Both the position numbers and the translations under genes were made by a program. Below, piece after piece: positions 12,708 to 24,679 of a DNA stretch of 64,000 bases; within the stretch, counting starts at the first letter, position 1; the number at the start of each line of letters is the position of its first letter. Location of the stretch: contig NC_063168.1 of assembly GCF_023159225.1 (NCBI RefSeq), positions 43,596,562 to 43,660,561 on the forward strand, written 5' to 3'. This DNA is from Perognathus longimembris pacificus (Eukaryota; Chordata; Mammalia; Rodentia; Heteromyidae). Under the pieces are notes generated by a model. That model made no database searches, was not told where the DNA came from, and saw only the letters and a list, made by a program, of their open reading frames with translations.

Positions 12708-12946
12708 CAGCTAGGCACTGATGGCTCAAGGGTGTAATCCTAGCTACTCAGTCTGCTGAGATCTGAGGATCACAGTGCAAAGCCAGCCAGGGCAGGAAAG
12801 TCCATAAGACTCTTTATTTCCAATTAACCACCAGAAAACCAGAAGTGGCACCATGGCTCAAGTGGCAGAGTGCTAGCCTTGAGCTAAAGAGCTCAGGGAC
12901 AGATCCAAATTTCAAGCCCCATGACCTACTAAATAAATAAATAAAT
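12708..12946 (+). mobile_element. Composite SINE: 7SL/B1-like plus Geo-like right monomer
   Basis: 'ctaggcactgatggctcaag', 'gtaatcctagctactcag' and 'gctgagatctgaggatcac' make a 7SL-like left half. 'ccagaagtggcaccatggct' to 'tcaagccccatgacc' forms the right monomer. It ends in (AAAT)n. Confidence 0.85.
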
Positions 12947-14700
12947 GTCATATTTGTTCTAATGCTTGTATTTGAGCACAGATATATGGAACAGGAAAAA
13001 GAAGTGTTTATTTTATGTACTTCCTGGAAGCATGTTCTGAAAAAGCATTCCACTGTAGTTTTGATCATGTCTACAAAGCTCATAATCCTAATCTAATAAT
13101 GAGAAACCCAAACTGAAGAACATTTTACCTAATAATTAACAATTCTCTTTGTAAGTATGAAATGAATACATAAACAAGAGATGCAAATCTGAAGCAAAAA
13201 ACGTAGACATGAAAGTCAGTGTAGAATGAAATCTGGATTAGATCATGGAATACAAGACAGACATTAGGTCAAAACTGGTAAAAAAAAAAAAAAAAAAACC
13301 TAATGAATTGTATACTGCAGTCAATATCTATTCATATTAATTTATTGATTTTGAGAGTTGCCCCAAATTTAAGTTTTTAGTAGAGGAGGGAGAAGTAAAA
13401 TAAAAACTACATGGCACTCCCATTATCTATCTTTTGCAACTATTCTACTAATTGGATTATTTTTTAAAATTAAAAAAATGTAACAATAGTTTCTACATAA
13501 GAATACCTTTCCCTCAATTATTTTTTATCATGCACAAAGAAGTAATCTGAACAATAAAACTAATGTCTTTGTAGAACTGTCAATCACCTGTATTTGTTGT
13601 GAAAAACTTTTATCATCACATGAAAAGTACATTTAGTTCTAGGGAACATAAATGTAATTTTGTGACAATCTAAAGGTATATGCTAATTGAATGCAGTAAC
13701 TTCTTAATTAAGAAAGAGTGATATAATACCTACCAAAAGCTGTTGGTCTCTGATGCCTTTAATAAGCCATATATTAAAATTTAAATTCTAATGATGTATA
13801 TTTTTGTCACATTTAGTCTCCTGTGTAGAAAAGTTCCCAAACATAGACTTTAATCTTCAACATTTGAAAGACTATTTTGTTTTTAGCCATATGAATTTGA
13901 CTGCCTTAAACAGCCGCTCAGCTCCCTGGAAATCTCAGAATGAGTTTCTTCATGCTATGTTTTATTGAGGTAATTTGTTATCTTGTGTGTATTGGCTGGG
14001 ATATTTTAAATGCCCACTGAGAATCCAAAAGAGACTAGACCTAACGTAAGTTCATCTAGAAATTACCATATGCATTTCCAATGAAGTGTTTTAACTGGAT
14101 TCATGAGATAGAAATCTGGATCAAAATGAGGAACATTTACCTTCATTTTTCCTAGAGAATGTCAACTAATTGATAACATGTTATATTAATTTTTCAGGGT
14201 CACCTTTGCTTGAGCATTTTTTTAAAGTCCACATAGTCTTTGGTCTTCTCATTTATTATTTTTATTGCTCAAGTTGGCAAAGAATCCTGGATGAGAGTGC
14301 CATTGTGCTTAGAGGAGAAACAAACAAAAGAAAAGAAGCCTTGATTTTTGCTGACTCTATAGAAGAGGGCAGAATGGTCGCAATCCCTGTAGGAAGCAGG
14401 CAAGGGATAATGAGGCAAGGCCTGTGTTTTACAGAAAAAGAGTTATATCCACCAAATAGGTTATATCCACCAAATTGATGCAATAGAAGCAACTAATATT
14501 GGATTCGTATTTGGGGTGAAGAGGTCCAATAGTTCATCCAAAATCTTAGATGTTCACAAAAGTCTTTAAATTTTTGCCTTCAAGTAATGTAAGATTACTA
14601 TTTGCATTAGTGAGTTAGATGTACTATTAGTGCTAAGTTTCTGTGTGGGGGATTATGTTTTAAGGGACACATTGAAATCTATGGAAATAGACATAGACCC
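12947..14700. other. Intron stretch with no assigned repeat family
   Basis: Mostly AT-rich sequence. It includes an A18 run at 13280-13298 and an 18-bp direct tandem duplication of 'gttatatccaccaaat' at 14442-14477. Nothing gene-like. Confidence 0.5.
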
Positions 14701-14705
14701 CAAAA

Positions 14706-14899
14706 TGAACTCAGGACCTGGGAGCTGTCCCTGAGCTTTTCAACTCAAGGCTAGCAATCTACTTCTTGAGCCATAGCTCCACTTCCCTCTTTTTGGCAGT
14801 TAATGGATTTTCTTGCCCAGATTGGCTTCAACAACAATTCTTAGATCTCAGCTTCCTGAGTAGCTAGGACTACAGATGTGAGCTATGGGCACCTGGCTT
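14706..14899 (-). mobile_element. Composite 7SL/B1-Geo SINE, older copy
   Basis: Reverse-oriented: 'gaactcaggacctgggagct' (end of right monomer) to 'cttcctgagtagctaggact' (left part), with internal divergence and a deletion. Confidence 0.75.
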
Positions 14900-15409
14900 A
14901 GTATTTATTATTGATACATGTTTGAAAACCACAGTTTAGGTTGTTTACCAATGCCAAGTATATCAGGTTTACTCCAGTGTTCTGAAGTATTATGCAATTT
15001 TGCTTACACTGACGTTTCCTACAAAGGATGTAATGTAAACTAAGCGAATGATGCAGAATGTTTGTTCTGGAAGAATTTAGAGAACGGGGTGATCTGTGAT
15101 AATGAGGGAAGATTTCCAGAAGAGTGAGCCAGGTATTTGAGAATCATTTGTATTTTAATAAATGGTAGTTAGAGAGATGAAGTTACGTGGTGGTCAGACC
15201 AAGGTGTGTAATTAACACAGCCTGAGAATCAGATCACACTTTCATCATAGGATGAACAGAAGCTGAAGGTCATGTCCTTGGAGGAAAGCTCTCTGTTACT
15301 TTTCACCAAACACTTTGGGCTTACCTGATTTTACCTGGGTTTTACCTTACATCCCAGGTGCTCCCTTTTTCTAACTCCATCAGTGGCAAAAAGTAAAAGT
15401 TACCACTCA

Positions 15410-15527
15410 AAGCTGGGCATAGTGATGCATGCCTGTAATTATAGCACTTGGTTTGCTGAAGGAGAAGGAAAGTGACTTCAAGGCTAGCTTGGGCTACATA
15501 GTGAGAAATTGTCTAAAATAAATAATC
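15410..15527 (+). mobile_element. B1-like (7SL-derived) SINE
   Basis: 'gctgggcatagtgatgcatg', 'cctgtaattatagcacttgg' and 'ggctagcttgggctacatag' form a single B1-type monomer ending in an AAATAAAT tail. Confidence 0.85.
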
Positions 15528-16634
15528 ATTCAAGCAGGCCCAAATTCACAATAGAAAAACGCACTATTGACATTCCTATGTAATAGGAATAAAGCAGGGA
15601 AATCTGATGCTTTTATGATCTTATCTATACCAAAGCTCATCTGCGGGAAGAAATATGACTATTGTTTGCTTTTTACCTGGAGGAAGTAGAATTACCCTAA
15701 GTTAATTATTACACTGGGAGTAGGGATGTATTTATTCTTGTCAAGATGGAGAAGCTGAAATTAGAAAACAATTATGATCAGATTTGAAATCTTTATTTTT
15801 TAATACATCTAAAATAATTTATCAATGCTTAAATCTTCTTTTCTTAGTCATGGTTCATATATCTTGAATCATATGCATATTTCTACTTAATATTTTTACT
15901 TTTTTACATAAAGATATTTTGTCAAAAATATGTTTCCTTTCGTAGTAAGAAAGCACTGAGAAAAGATAAGAAGTAGCATCAGAAAATGGATATGATTCTT
16001 TAATATGTCAAGTATAGATGCTCATGGCATAGCCACATTCATTTCTTACACACATTAAGATCTACATAAAATGTGTAGGCTTTGATGAAAATCCAAAAGC
16101 CCCAGCTACCTTTTAAATCCTTCCATGTGTATTCATTAATATTTACTTCACCATTGCCCCCCTGCTATGAGAGATCAGGTAAGCAATGTAGGAATCAAAG
16201 AACACTGCTCTTGCTTCCCCAGGGGTCTGAGGTGAAACTTGAGAGGAAGGGTAAACTAGAGAATTAAGTACACGACAGGAAGTAATTTTAGAATTTATAT
16301 CACAAATAGGAAAGCTGCAAGAGAGGTGAAACACATGGGAGAAATATCCTAATCTATTCTAAAAAGAGGAAATTGACATATATTGGCTATTAGGTCTGTG
16401 GAATCATGAAAGAGAATGAACTTGTGAAGAGAGGTGGTTATGGGTATGAAAATACTATCAAAAATCATCATACTCTTCTTTACACTTTATTTTTGGTAGC
16501 TTTATAACAATGCTAATTATGGATCCCTGCATGCTATCTAGACAATGACAAAAAACAAACAACAACAACAAAAAAAAAACTTTCCTTGGGCGTGTGAAAT
16601 AGGTGCTATAGTTAGGGATATCATATAGGTTTCT
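15528..16634. other. Intron stretch with no assigned feature
   Basis: AT-rich sequence; short open frames around 16080-16330 on both strands have no recognisable homology. Confidence 0.5.
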
Positions 16635-16925
16635 TATTTATTTATTCATTTAATTTTGTTGTCAAGTTGATGTACAGACGATTTACAGTTACATATGTAA
16701 GGAAGAGTAAATTTCTTGTCATACTTGCTATCTCTGCCCTCATTTTTCTCCCACCTTCCTGCTCCCCAATCCCTCCTTCTGAGTTGTACAATTAATTTCC
16801 AACATACTGTCATATTAATATCGATGTTGGATTGCTTCACTCTTTATCTTTTGTCTCACTATTTTGATGTTCCCCTTCCCTTCCCTAAATCAGATAAATA
16901 TATATATACAATTCCCAGGGTGTTA
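16635..16925 (-). mobile_element. L1 3'-UTR fragment, minus orientation
   Basis: 'ttgttgtcaagttgatgtac' is the reversed 3' terminus, followed by 'ccaccttcctgctccccaat' and 'tgatgttccccttcccttcc'. It aligns in reverse complement with 17125-17660. Confidence 0.7.
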
Positions 16926-17124
16926 GTTTCTATCTGGGAGCTCTGGAGAAGTTGAGCACAGCCTCTCTGTTTGTGGTGGTAAGATGAATTTAACTGAGTC
17001 CATCTGGATAAACCTCACATAGCTTCTGTGTTTTAACAAATTATTAGTAAATAAATAGTGCTGACCACATCTGGGCTTCATTTCTATTAACATCTATATT
17101 TCAAAATCCTTAAGGGTTATTAAA

Positions 17125-17665
17125 ACCGTAAGACAAAAGGTAAAAGGCAAAGCAATGCAACAGGAATACTTATAAGACAATCTGTTGTAAACTACAACTG
17201 TGAGGGGGGATGGGAGAAGAGGGAAGGTGGGAGAAAAATGAGGAAGGGGGTATCAAGTTGGACAAGAAATATACTCACTATAAGGTTTGTTAAAGTAGGT
17301 AGCAGATAAAGGAGAACACCACGTGGTATTCAGGCAGGAGAGAAAAGTTTATTCTGGAACTGCGGATCTGTAGCCAACATGATGCATGTCCTGAGAGAAA
17401 GGGCAAGCCCTGCCCAGCCCTGCCTTATATAAGGCAGGGGCAGGGAGGTGGGGCCAGGTAGATTAGGATGTGACCTCCAGGAAAGGGGAAATAACTGCCT
17501 CTAGGTCTGTCTGCTGGTTACCAGGGTAAGTAGGTGGAGACCTAGCCAGGTGTGGGGGCATCAACTTGGAGCCCTCTGGGAATGGACCTTACACTCTCTA
17601 CCTAATGTATGTAAGGATAATCCCTCTGCTCTTTATCATGACAATAAGTAAATAAATAAATAAAT
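17125..17665 (+). mobile_element. L1 3'-UTR fragment interrupted by a solo LTR
   Basis: The first part, to about 17278, includes 'gcaatgcaacaggaatactt' and 'gacaagaaatatactcac'. After the LTR insertion it resumes at about 17594 with 'ctacctaatgtatgtaagga' and ends 'atgacaataagtaaataaat'. Confidence 0.65.
17279..17593 (-). mobile_element. Solo LTR (endogenous retrovirus-like), minus orientation
   Basis: This 315-nt insert breaks an L1 3' UTR. Read on the minus strand it begins TGTAAGGT. It has a palindromic TATA-type motif ('gccttatataaggc', near 17430) and, about 75 nt later, a polyadenylation signal AATAAA ('ccagaataaac', near 17350). The ends form an 8-bp imperfect inverted repeat (TATAAGGT...ACCTTACA). 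The expected duplication is only weak ('ctcac' versus 'ctctc'), so the exact borders are uncertain. No internal retroviral coding sequence is present. Confidence 0.6.
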
Positions 17666-18240
17666 AATATTTTTTAATTCAAGTAAATTCTAGACCTTAT
17701 TAAATTTTACCTCCCAAGCATCCTACCCTTTGAATTCCTAGTGGATGTTATTAAGACCAAAATATTCCAGATTATACCATGTGTCAAAATTTTCCTCATT
17801 ATCCCATCAAATAATAGCTGAGTCCAATATTGGATTTCAGTTTCAGTTTCAGTTTTTGTTCTTTTTTTTCAGTTTCTTTCATTTCATTCATATTTCTTTT
17901 CACTAATTTTCAGTAATTTTTCTCATTGCAATTATTTTACATCCATGCCGCCATTAGTTTAATGGTACAAGATATTTCTCACATTCTCTCTCTCTCATTC
18001 CCTCTCTCTCTCTCTGTCATCTCTGTTTGGTCTATTTACCTCTTATCAGATAAAAACCTTGTATATCCCTCCCTAGTCTCCAATATTTTAATCAATATGA
18101 TAGGCAGTCTGGATGGATTACAAGGACAAGACCAAGATGGGAAACCTATTAAGAACTTTATCTCAAAAAATGTAAATAATAACAAAATCATGGCAATTGC
18201 CAAGGGCTGCTGGATAACTTATCTCTACTTCTTTGCCAAA
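17666..18240. other. Intron stretch with no assigned family; short pyrimidine-rich tract
   Basis: Contains a triple 'tttcag' repeat (17841-17855) and a (CT)n tract at 17980-18020. Otherwise nothing recognised. Confidence 0.5.
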
Positions 18241-18372
18241 AATCTGGACATGGAGCTCGGATTCAAGTGCTTAGAGCACCAGCCTAAAAAAAAAAAAAAA
18301 TTTTTTTTTTTTTAAACAAAGCTCAGGGACAGTACTCAGGCCCTGAGTTAAAGCATCAGTACTTAGCACTGA
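18240..18372 (+). mobile_element. Composite SINE fragment with internal A15T13 palindrome
   Basis: 'attcaagtgcttagagcac' and 'gctcagggacagtactcagg' are right-monomer phrases. They are separated by about 15 A followed by 13 T (18285-18313). Confidence 0.6.
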
Positions 18373-18443
18373 CACACATACCACAAATACACACACATGC
18401 ACACCAACACACGCGCGCACACACACATACACACACATACACA
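18372..18443 (+). repeat. (CA)n-type microsatellite with CGCG core
   Basis: Imperfect CACA units with 'acacgcgcgcacac' in the middle and an AAAATAAAAT end. Confidence 0.9.
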
Positions 18444-18462
18444 AAATAAAATAAAGTCTAGG

Positions 18463-18528
18463 GGTATAACTTAGTGGCAGAGTGCTTCACTAGCACACAG
18501 GTCCAGAGTTACAGGGCACTACAGAAAG
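18463..18528 (+). mobile_element. ID-like SINE monomer, degraded
   Basis: 'ggggtataacttagtggcag' and 'agtgcttcactagcacac' resemble the ID left monomer. Confidence 0.55.
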
Positions 18529-18568
18529 TGTCTGTGTGTGTGTCTGTGTGTGTGTATGAGAGAGAAAG
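18529..18568 (+). repeat. (TG)n-type microsatellite
   Basis: TG units with interruptions, then GAGAGA. Confidence 0.9.
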
Positions 18569-18945
18569 ATTATAGATGATATATTAATGATGAAATTCAA
18601 ATATTTTAAGTTTTTTCTTAATCCAGACCAAGAAGCTTTATTGTATTTGACCATGATTTGTGATGAGATTTTTTTCCATGTACTCTGTATTTACTTTGAA
18701 AACAGAAACAACATGAACAAGAATACATTTATGAGATAATGTACTTGGGATACTAATGAGCTTGTAGTACCTTTCATGCTCTCTTCTAATTCGGTTGTAC
18801 TCAAGAGACAATCCAAGATTTTCAAGAAAATCTCCCCACGTTAACTAGAAATTGGATGGCATTCTATCCAACTATTTCATTTCTCAGAATTTCAACCCTT
18901 TGTCATCCATAAAGGCAGTAACAGCCTGCAACTGTTCCCATGTGG

Positions 18946-18948
<3 letters not shown>

Positions 18949-18987
<39 letters not shown>

Positions 18988-18990
18988 TAC
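18949..18990 (+). repeat. (AC)n microsatellite
   Basis: About 14 consecutive AC units followed by imperfect AC/AT units. Confidence 0.95.
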
Positions 18991-19555
18991 CCACATCAGT
19001 TTTATCGTATTCTTAACAATAATGTGATAAATGATTCCCATGTTGCGTACATAATAAGAGTTGAAAACTTCAGTAACATGTTCATGAGTGCATTATTGGA
19101 ATGTGAGTCTGGCCATTTGTTGTTGGTTTGCTGGCTTTTTGTTTTGTTTTGTTTTTCTCTATAAAATTAAGCAGAACTGTCAATCTCCCATAAATATAGT
19201 CTTATATTTTTAAAAAAAAATATGACTTAAATCTATCATGCTTAAATTTTTCATTTGGGGCAAGAAATATATCATCTAGTGCTACAGAAACTGTAATTTT
19301 CAGCTAAATGATTGGTATTATATAAAATGTGTAAAAGCTGGCTATTACTGACATGTTTTGATCTCTCAGTTGAGTTATCAAATAAAATTTAATTCATAGG
19401 AAAATATAGCTTTCTATAATTTTGTTGTTGCTGTTTAAAAGACTTTCAAATAAAGCATCCATGGAGATGCTAATAGGAGAACTGGAAACCTATCCAGGCC
19501 TTCCTCTTTTTTAGGCCAGAATTTTATTGTTTTCTTTTTCTTTTTCCTTATATGT

Positions 19556-19650
19556 CATATATATATATATGTGTGTGTGTGTGTATAAAATACACACACA
19601 CATACACATGTATACATACATATATATACATATGTACATATATTCATATA
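19556..19650 (+). repeat. Mixed (AT)n(GT)n...(AC)n(AT)n repeat
   Basis: AT units, then GT units, then 'ataaaata', then AC units and AT-rich units. The GT and AC parts are inverted and could pair as a hairpin. Confidence 0.9.
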
Positions 19651-19759
19651 TGAAGAAAAAAACCCAAAATATTCATTGCAATATGGTAATGATTCTATAC
19701 CATCATCTTAACTACTTACTGAGAAAGTAACACTTCTGACTTTTTCTTGCCTTTCTCCT

Positions 19760-20050
19760 GTTTTTTTTTTTTTTATTGTAAAGGTGATGTACAGAGGGGT
19801 TACAGTTTCATAAGGAAATGAGTACAATTCATGTCAAAAATTGTTATGCCCTCCCGCTCTCATTTTCTCCTACTATCCTCTTACAACTCCCCTCATCCCA
19901 AGTTGTAAAGTTTATTTCCAAGTCATTGTCTTGTATTACTATTGCATTAGTTCACCCTGTGTCCTTTGTCTCACCATTTCTGTGATTCCCCTTACCATTT
20001 CCAAAGCAGATAAACTTATATACAATGCAAAGTTTACCAACATAAAAAAG
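19760..20050 (-). mobile_element. L1 3'-UTR fragment, minus orientation
   Basis: Begins with a T run and 'aggtgatgtacagaggggtt', then 'ttctcctactatcctc' and 'tgtctcaccatttctgtgat'. Same family as 16635-16925. Confidence 0.7.
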
Positions 20051-20618
20051 AAACAGTGACAGCAGGGGGTAAACATAAGGGGGAAGGAGAAAGAACTACA
20101 GATGGTACACTAAGGGGAAAAAAACGCCTCTTGTTTCCACATCTTGTAATTCTTTTTGTTTAGCATAATTTTGTGAGGGCATATGTACACAGCTATTGAG
20201 CTCTTGTGATCCTCTGCTAGAACTATCCTTGACATACACTAATTAGAGCAAAGGCTCTCTCCACTTGAAATGGCAGTGAGAACAATGGGATGCTTCAATG
20301 GCAGAGGAATGTCTGGGTAGTTAGAGGTATGTATGTATCTATATTGAGGATAAAAAAAAGAGGGAAAACTTGAAATATCAAACAGATTGGGGAAATGTCA
20401 TGGCTTAATGGTAAAGCTTTCCTCAGATGACAACTGGAAGTCTTCATAAAATTGTCAAAACACTTTATGATAGCTTAAGGGGAAACAAGGAAATAACAAG
20501 TCAAAGATTCCATTGCCTTTGTCAAAGATTTACCAAATTAGAAACATTTATGACATTGTTTCTAATGGCTCAAGAACTTTTTCATGAAAGCCTAGGAAAC
20601 TTTGTCTTCATACAATGC
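20051..20618. other. Intron stretch with no assigned feature
   Basis: Moderately AT-rich. 20130-20310 has slightly higher complexity and reads like L1 3'-UTR continuation, but I could not confirm it. Confidence 0.45.
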
Positions 20619-20628
20619 CCAATAATGG

Positions 20629-20633
<5 letters not shown>

Positions 20634-20671
<38 letters not shown>

Positions 20672-20861
20672 CAGTCCTGGACCTTAGACTCAGGGCCTGA
20701 GCACTGCCCCTGGCTTCTCTTTGCTCAAGGCTAGCACACTGCCACTTGAGCCACAGCGCCACTTCTGGCCATTTTCTATATATGTGGTGCTGGGAAATTG
20801 AACCCAGGGCTTCATGTATATGAGGGCAAGTACTCTTGCCACTAGGCCATATTCCCAGCCT
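20634..20861 (-). mobile_element. IDL-Geo-type SINE with long poly(T) (reverse A tail)
   Basis: About 39 T, then 'gccagtcctggaccttagac' to 'actaggccatattcccagcc'. A near-perfect 15-bp duplication ('ccaataatggtcttt' and 'ccaatattggtcttt') flanks it at 20619-20633 and 20862-20876. Confidence 0.92.
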
Positions 20862-21236
20862 CCAATATTGGTCTTTGTGACCACACTGTCCTGTGTCTGA
20901 AACCAGTTGTTGTCAGGGAGAACCCTTTATACACTGTCCAGTTCACAAACCTCATTTTACATTAATGGGCTTCCTTGCTTTAGGCCACACAGAATCTGGT
21001 TCTTCTTTATAGTTTCTGGTGCCTTCCTTGTGACAGCTCTAAATGGGAGGAGTACTTAAATTTTTTTTATGAAGAGGACATCTTCAAAGCATCATTATAA
21101 AAATCAAAATGCCCATTTCAAACCTTACTGTTGTCAAAACTACTCTCACACTAGCAGAAGCTTTTGCTACCACTGTCTCAGTTCAGGGAAGATGACCATA
21201 CCCTCAATTTCATCTTCCTTCCAGCCAGATGTAGTT

Positions 21237-21237
21237 G

Positions 21238-21300
<63 letters not shown>
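21237..21300 (+). repeat. (GT)n(GA)n compound microsatellite
   Basis: About 20 GT units with one TA interruption, directly followed by about 12 GA units. Confidence 0.97.
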
Positions 21301-21301
<1 letters not shown>

Positions 21302-21479
21302 AGGCTCCATCATTCCCATTGGCTACTTTCAGATTTTAGATTTCAGCCATGGATAAACTTCTGACAACAAAGGTGACACTGCAGTGATTTTAATAAAGAA
21401 TTTATGGGGCATTTATAGGAGATCACTTCTAAAGCATGTATAGAACTTCTAATTATAGAGTATCACATCTTTCACCTAG

Positions 21480-21765
21480 GGAAGCCAAGCTCAGAGAGAT
21501 AAAATGGCATACATCTTCTCTCATATGAGGAATCTAGATCCAAAATACACTAGGAAATGATAATTTATGCAGTCTCTAGGCATGTACACACAGTGAGACA
21601 AAAGGAGGACACCTTTCGGAGAGGAACAGAAAGGCACAATACCTATGTGCATTGGATAATACACCATAATATTTATCAAAGTGAATTCCAGGAAGTGGGT
21701 AAAAAAAAGAACATCACTTCTAATAAAGTTAGCTCCCTGGTCTTTAGTCATCTTGGGAAAGAAAT
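21480..21765 (+). mobile_element. L1 3'-end relic (older family)
   Basis: 'gaagccaagctcagagagat', 'tctctcatatgaggaatcta' and 'cacagtgagacaaaaggagg' are typical of L1 3' ends. The last phrase recurs at about 43655. Confidence 0.65.
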
Positions 21766-24450
21766 ATAGATTTACCTTCTACCCTTTTTCACACATGCCT
21801 CAACTTTCTTGCTGCTATAGGTGTTATAAGGTGTGTAAAAAAAATCCTATAAAGCATATGCCACTGATATTTTATATAAGGAAAGTCATGCTGGATAAAA
21901 AGCAAAGATACAACCATAAATTTATAATATTTGTGCATGCTTACTATATTCCAGGCACTTGACCTAGGAAGGTTAAATATATTGTTTCCATTCTTATGAA
22001 TAATACTTATTTCACTGAGAACATCAAAGCCAAAGGATGTTAGATTCCCATTCTACTGTTATACAGCTTTGATCAACAGTGAAACCAGGATCTGAATCCA
22101 GTAATTAGAGCCAGTATCTTGTTCATCTTGAGTTCTCTTCTTTTATCACCTGAATGCTTACTTTCAAGTAATAATTGCTGGCAGAGTTGACTGTTTTTAT
22201 TGAGGGTAAGTTGTTAACAGTTATTTCACCTCCCTATTCTTCATCTACAAAAATATTTTATTTCAGAGTTTTAACCTTTCATAAGATTGAGGAATCTAAT
22301 AATAAACAAAGAGCTGTACCACAGTCAGTCTATTATATCTGGTCTTAAATTACTTGTGCCTAGAGAACAAACCCATCTTTCTAACAGGCTTAAAATTATC
22401 TTTTGGCATTACAATCACAAGTAAAAGGAAGAGATTTAAGTCCATTGAAAATGAAATTAGACTGCCATGTTTATCTGATCCATTTTTTCTTCACCGGAGA
22501 GTAATGCATATTCTCAGAGCCATTAATAGGACATATAATACAATATATGAGATTTGCACTTATTTCCTCTTCCAAAGACCAATATAAATAGAAATAATAG
22601 ATTGAACATCAAGATTTGTGTGACTGGTGGAAATTCCTGCTGTTGCACAGAATTCTTACTTTCAAAAATCAAGAACTTGCATAAATCTAAGTTCTTATTA
22701 GAGTATATTAGTGTAAATGTTATGACATTATGATTTATAAGGTGTTCAAAATAATCAAATCTAGGGAAATGGCACAATGTCATTTGTAATGTAATGTGGG
22801 GCCCTGAGGTTGCATTTTTAAACTTATCGATGTTTACTGATGTCATTCAGGAACTCTTGTTTTGATAGCTGTTATGTCATTAATATCTTAAGTCTACACA
22901 GTGCAAAAGACATCTTTAATATGCATGAAACAACATACAACCACTAATTTATCAAAGTAAGTTTTATATTTGATTATCTTCTGGTCTCTCTGTTCCTTTT
23001 TATTTCTTACTGCTGACTTTTTGGTATGATAGCTAGTCTCTTTGCATTGGGAAATGAACTGCATGTAAAAACATAGGGAAAAAGGTATAAACTACTGTGA
23101 ATTCCACTTAGACAAGATCCAAAATGCACAATCCTAACTTTATTTGCCATTGAACTGATGCAACAATACGCAAAACAAAATGTTTTGGAGATAAGTAGCT
23201 AACAGCATCCAGTACCTCAAGAAAACACTAGATCTCTCTAATAGCTCCATATAAAAGAGGAACATAGAGGGAGAATTTCTCAAGTCAGTTAGACATGCAC
23301 TCAGCTTATCATTTTTCCCCTTAAACACCATTAGAACTCTGCAGTAGACAGCCTGTGGCCTTCCGTGCACAACATCACAGCAGTCTCCCATGCAGATATT
23401 GTTTAACGTGATATAAAGTCCTACTGTTTCACAGAAGGAGACTAGGTGTCATCTGAAGCATTAGTCACTAGCAGAGCACTGCCCTACTTCAGCAGTGTGC
23501 ACTCTCTGCAGCTGTGTGAACTAAGTAAGCTGACTGACTGACAGCGCCCTTGGGTTGTATTGCATTAAGATACCACATTTATTTTAGTGAGAATACTTAT
23601 ATGGTTTTATGATTTTAAGGAAGTACTGGGAGAAAAATGGACATGGTGTTAATACTGCAACATTAAGCATTTTAAACACATCACATAATTCTACTAGCCT
23701 AACAAATACTTTTGTCTTTATGTGCTTCGTTTAAATTTTTGCCAACTTGCATCATATTTTACTGAGTAGTTTTAACAGCATGTATACTTTTTTTTTATGT
23801 CTTGTGAAGGACATGAGATACAATGCACTGGACATAAGAATATTATATATAGTAATTATCATTGGAAATACGGCCATCATTATTTGTATCTGTAATTATG
23901 TTAGAGACTATTTTATTAGAAAGTATATTTAAAAAGTAGATGTATGGGAGGGTAGCTTTAGAAAGATAATCAACAATAATCATCCTTCTGGAAATTAGTG
24001 TCCACAATATCAGCACATTTTCATTTAGCTTTTATTTCACTGAAATTTGATAATAAAACTTTGTTTTATTATCTTTAAGTACTTGTACAAAGAAATTGCC
24101 ATCTAACAAAGGAGTTTATGCATACAATATCTCTTGTCCAATATCACCTCTTTCAACGTTCTCACCTATTCTACCCCTAAAAACCCTCCATTCTTCTTAA
24201 TTTTGTATGATATATATTGGATTCCTATCTGAATTTCCCCTTCTTTTCCTCTTCATTCATCCCTTGACCTTTGACCTCACCCTACCCCTTTTGAGTTCCT
24301 TCTTCCTGGTACTTTATTTTGTTGAACTTTGACTTCGGCACTCTAAGGAATTATACTTTTTGAGATCTCGAATCTATGGGATAAATGACTATCTACATAA
24401 TCATTTGTGATTGATCATACCTTATTTTTTAATATATGTTTTTCTTTTGG
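21766..24450. other. Intron stretch with ancient repeat traces only
   Basis: 21930-22110 reads like a decayed L2/MIR3-type piece ('gcatgcttactatattcc', 'aggatctgaatccag'). 23440-23560 is less AT-rich than its surroundings, with CTGACTGACTGAC units, and is unassigned. Nothing gene-like. Confidence 0.45.
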
Positions 24451-24679
24451 AAGCCAGGACTGGCATTGAACTCAGAGTTTTGTCCTCTTGCTTGGCTTTT
24501 TTTTACTGACAGCTGGTAGTCTACCACTTGAGCCATACTTACCAGTTCCTGCTTTTTGCTGATGACGAGTGACAAGAATCTCACAGATTTTTTTTGCCCA
24601 GACTGACTTTGAATTGTGATCCTCAGATCTCAGCTTCCTGAGTAGCTAGGATTATAGGAGTAGGCCACCAAAAATGACC
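24451..24679 (-). mobile_element. Composite 7SL/B1-Geo SINE, older copy
   Basis: 'aagccaggactggcattgaa' (right monomer end) through 'accacttgagccatac' to 'tcagcttcctgagtagctag' (left part). Confidence 0.75.
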
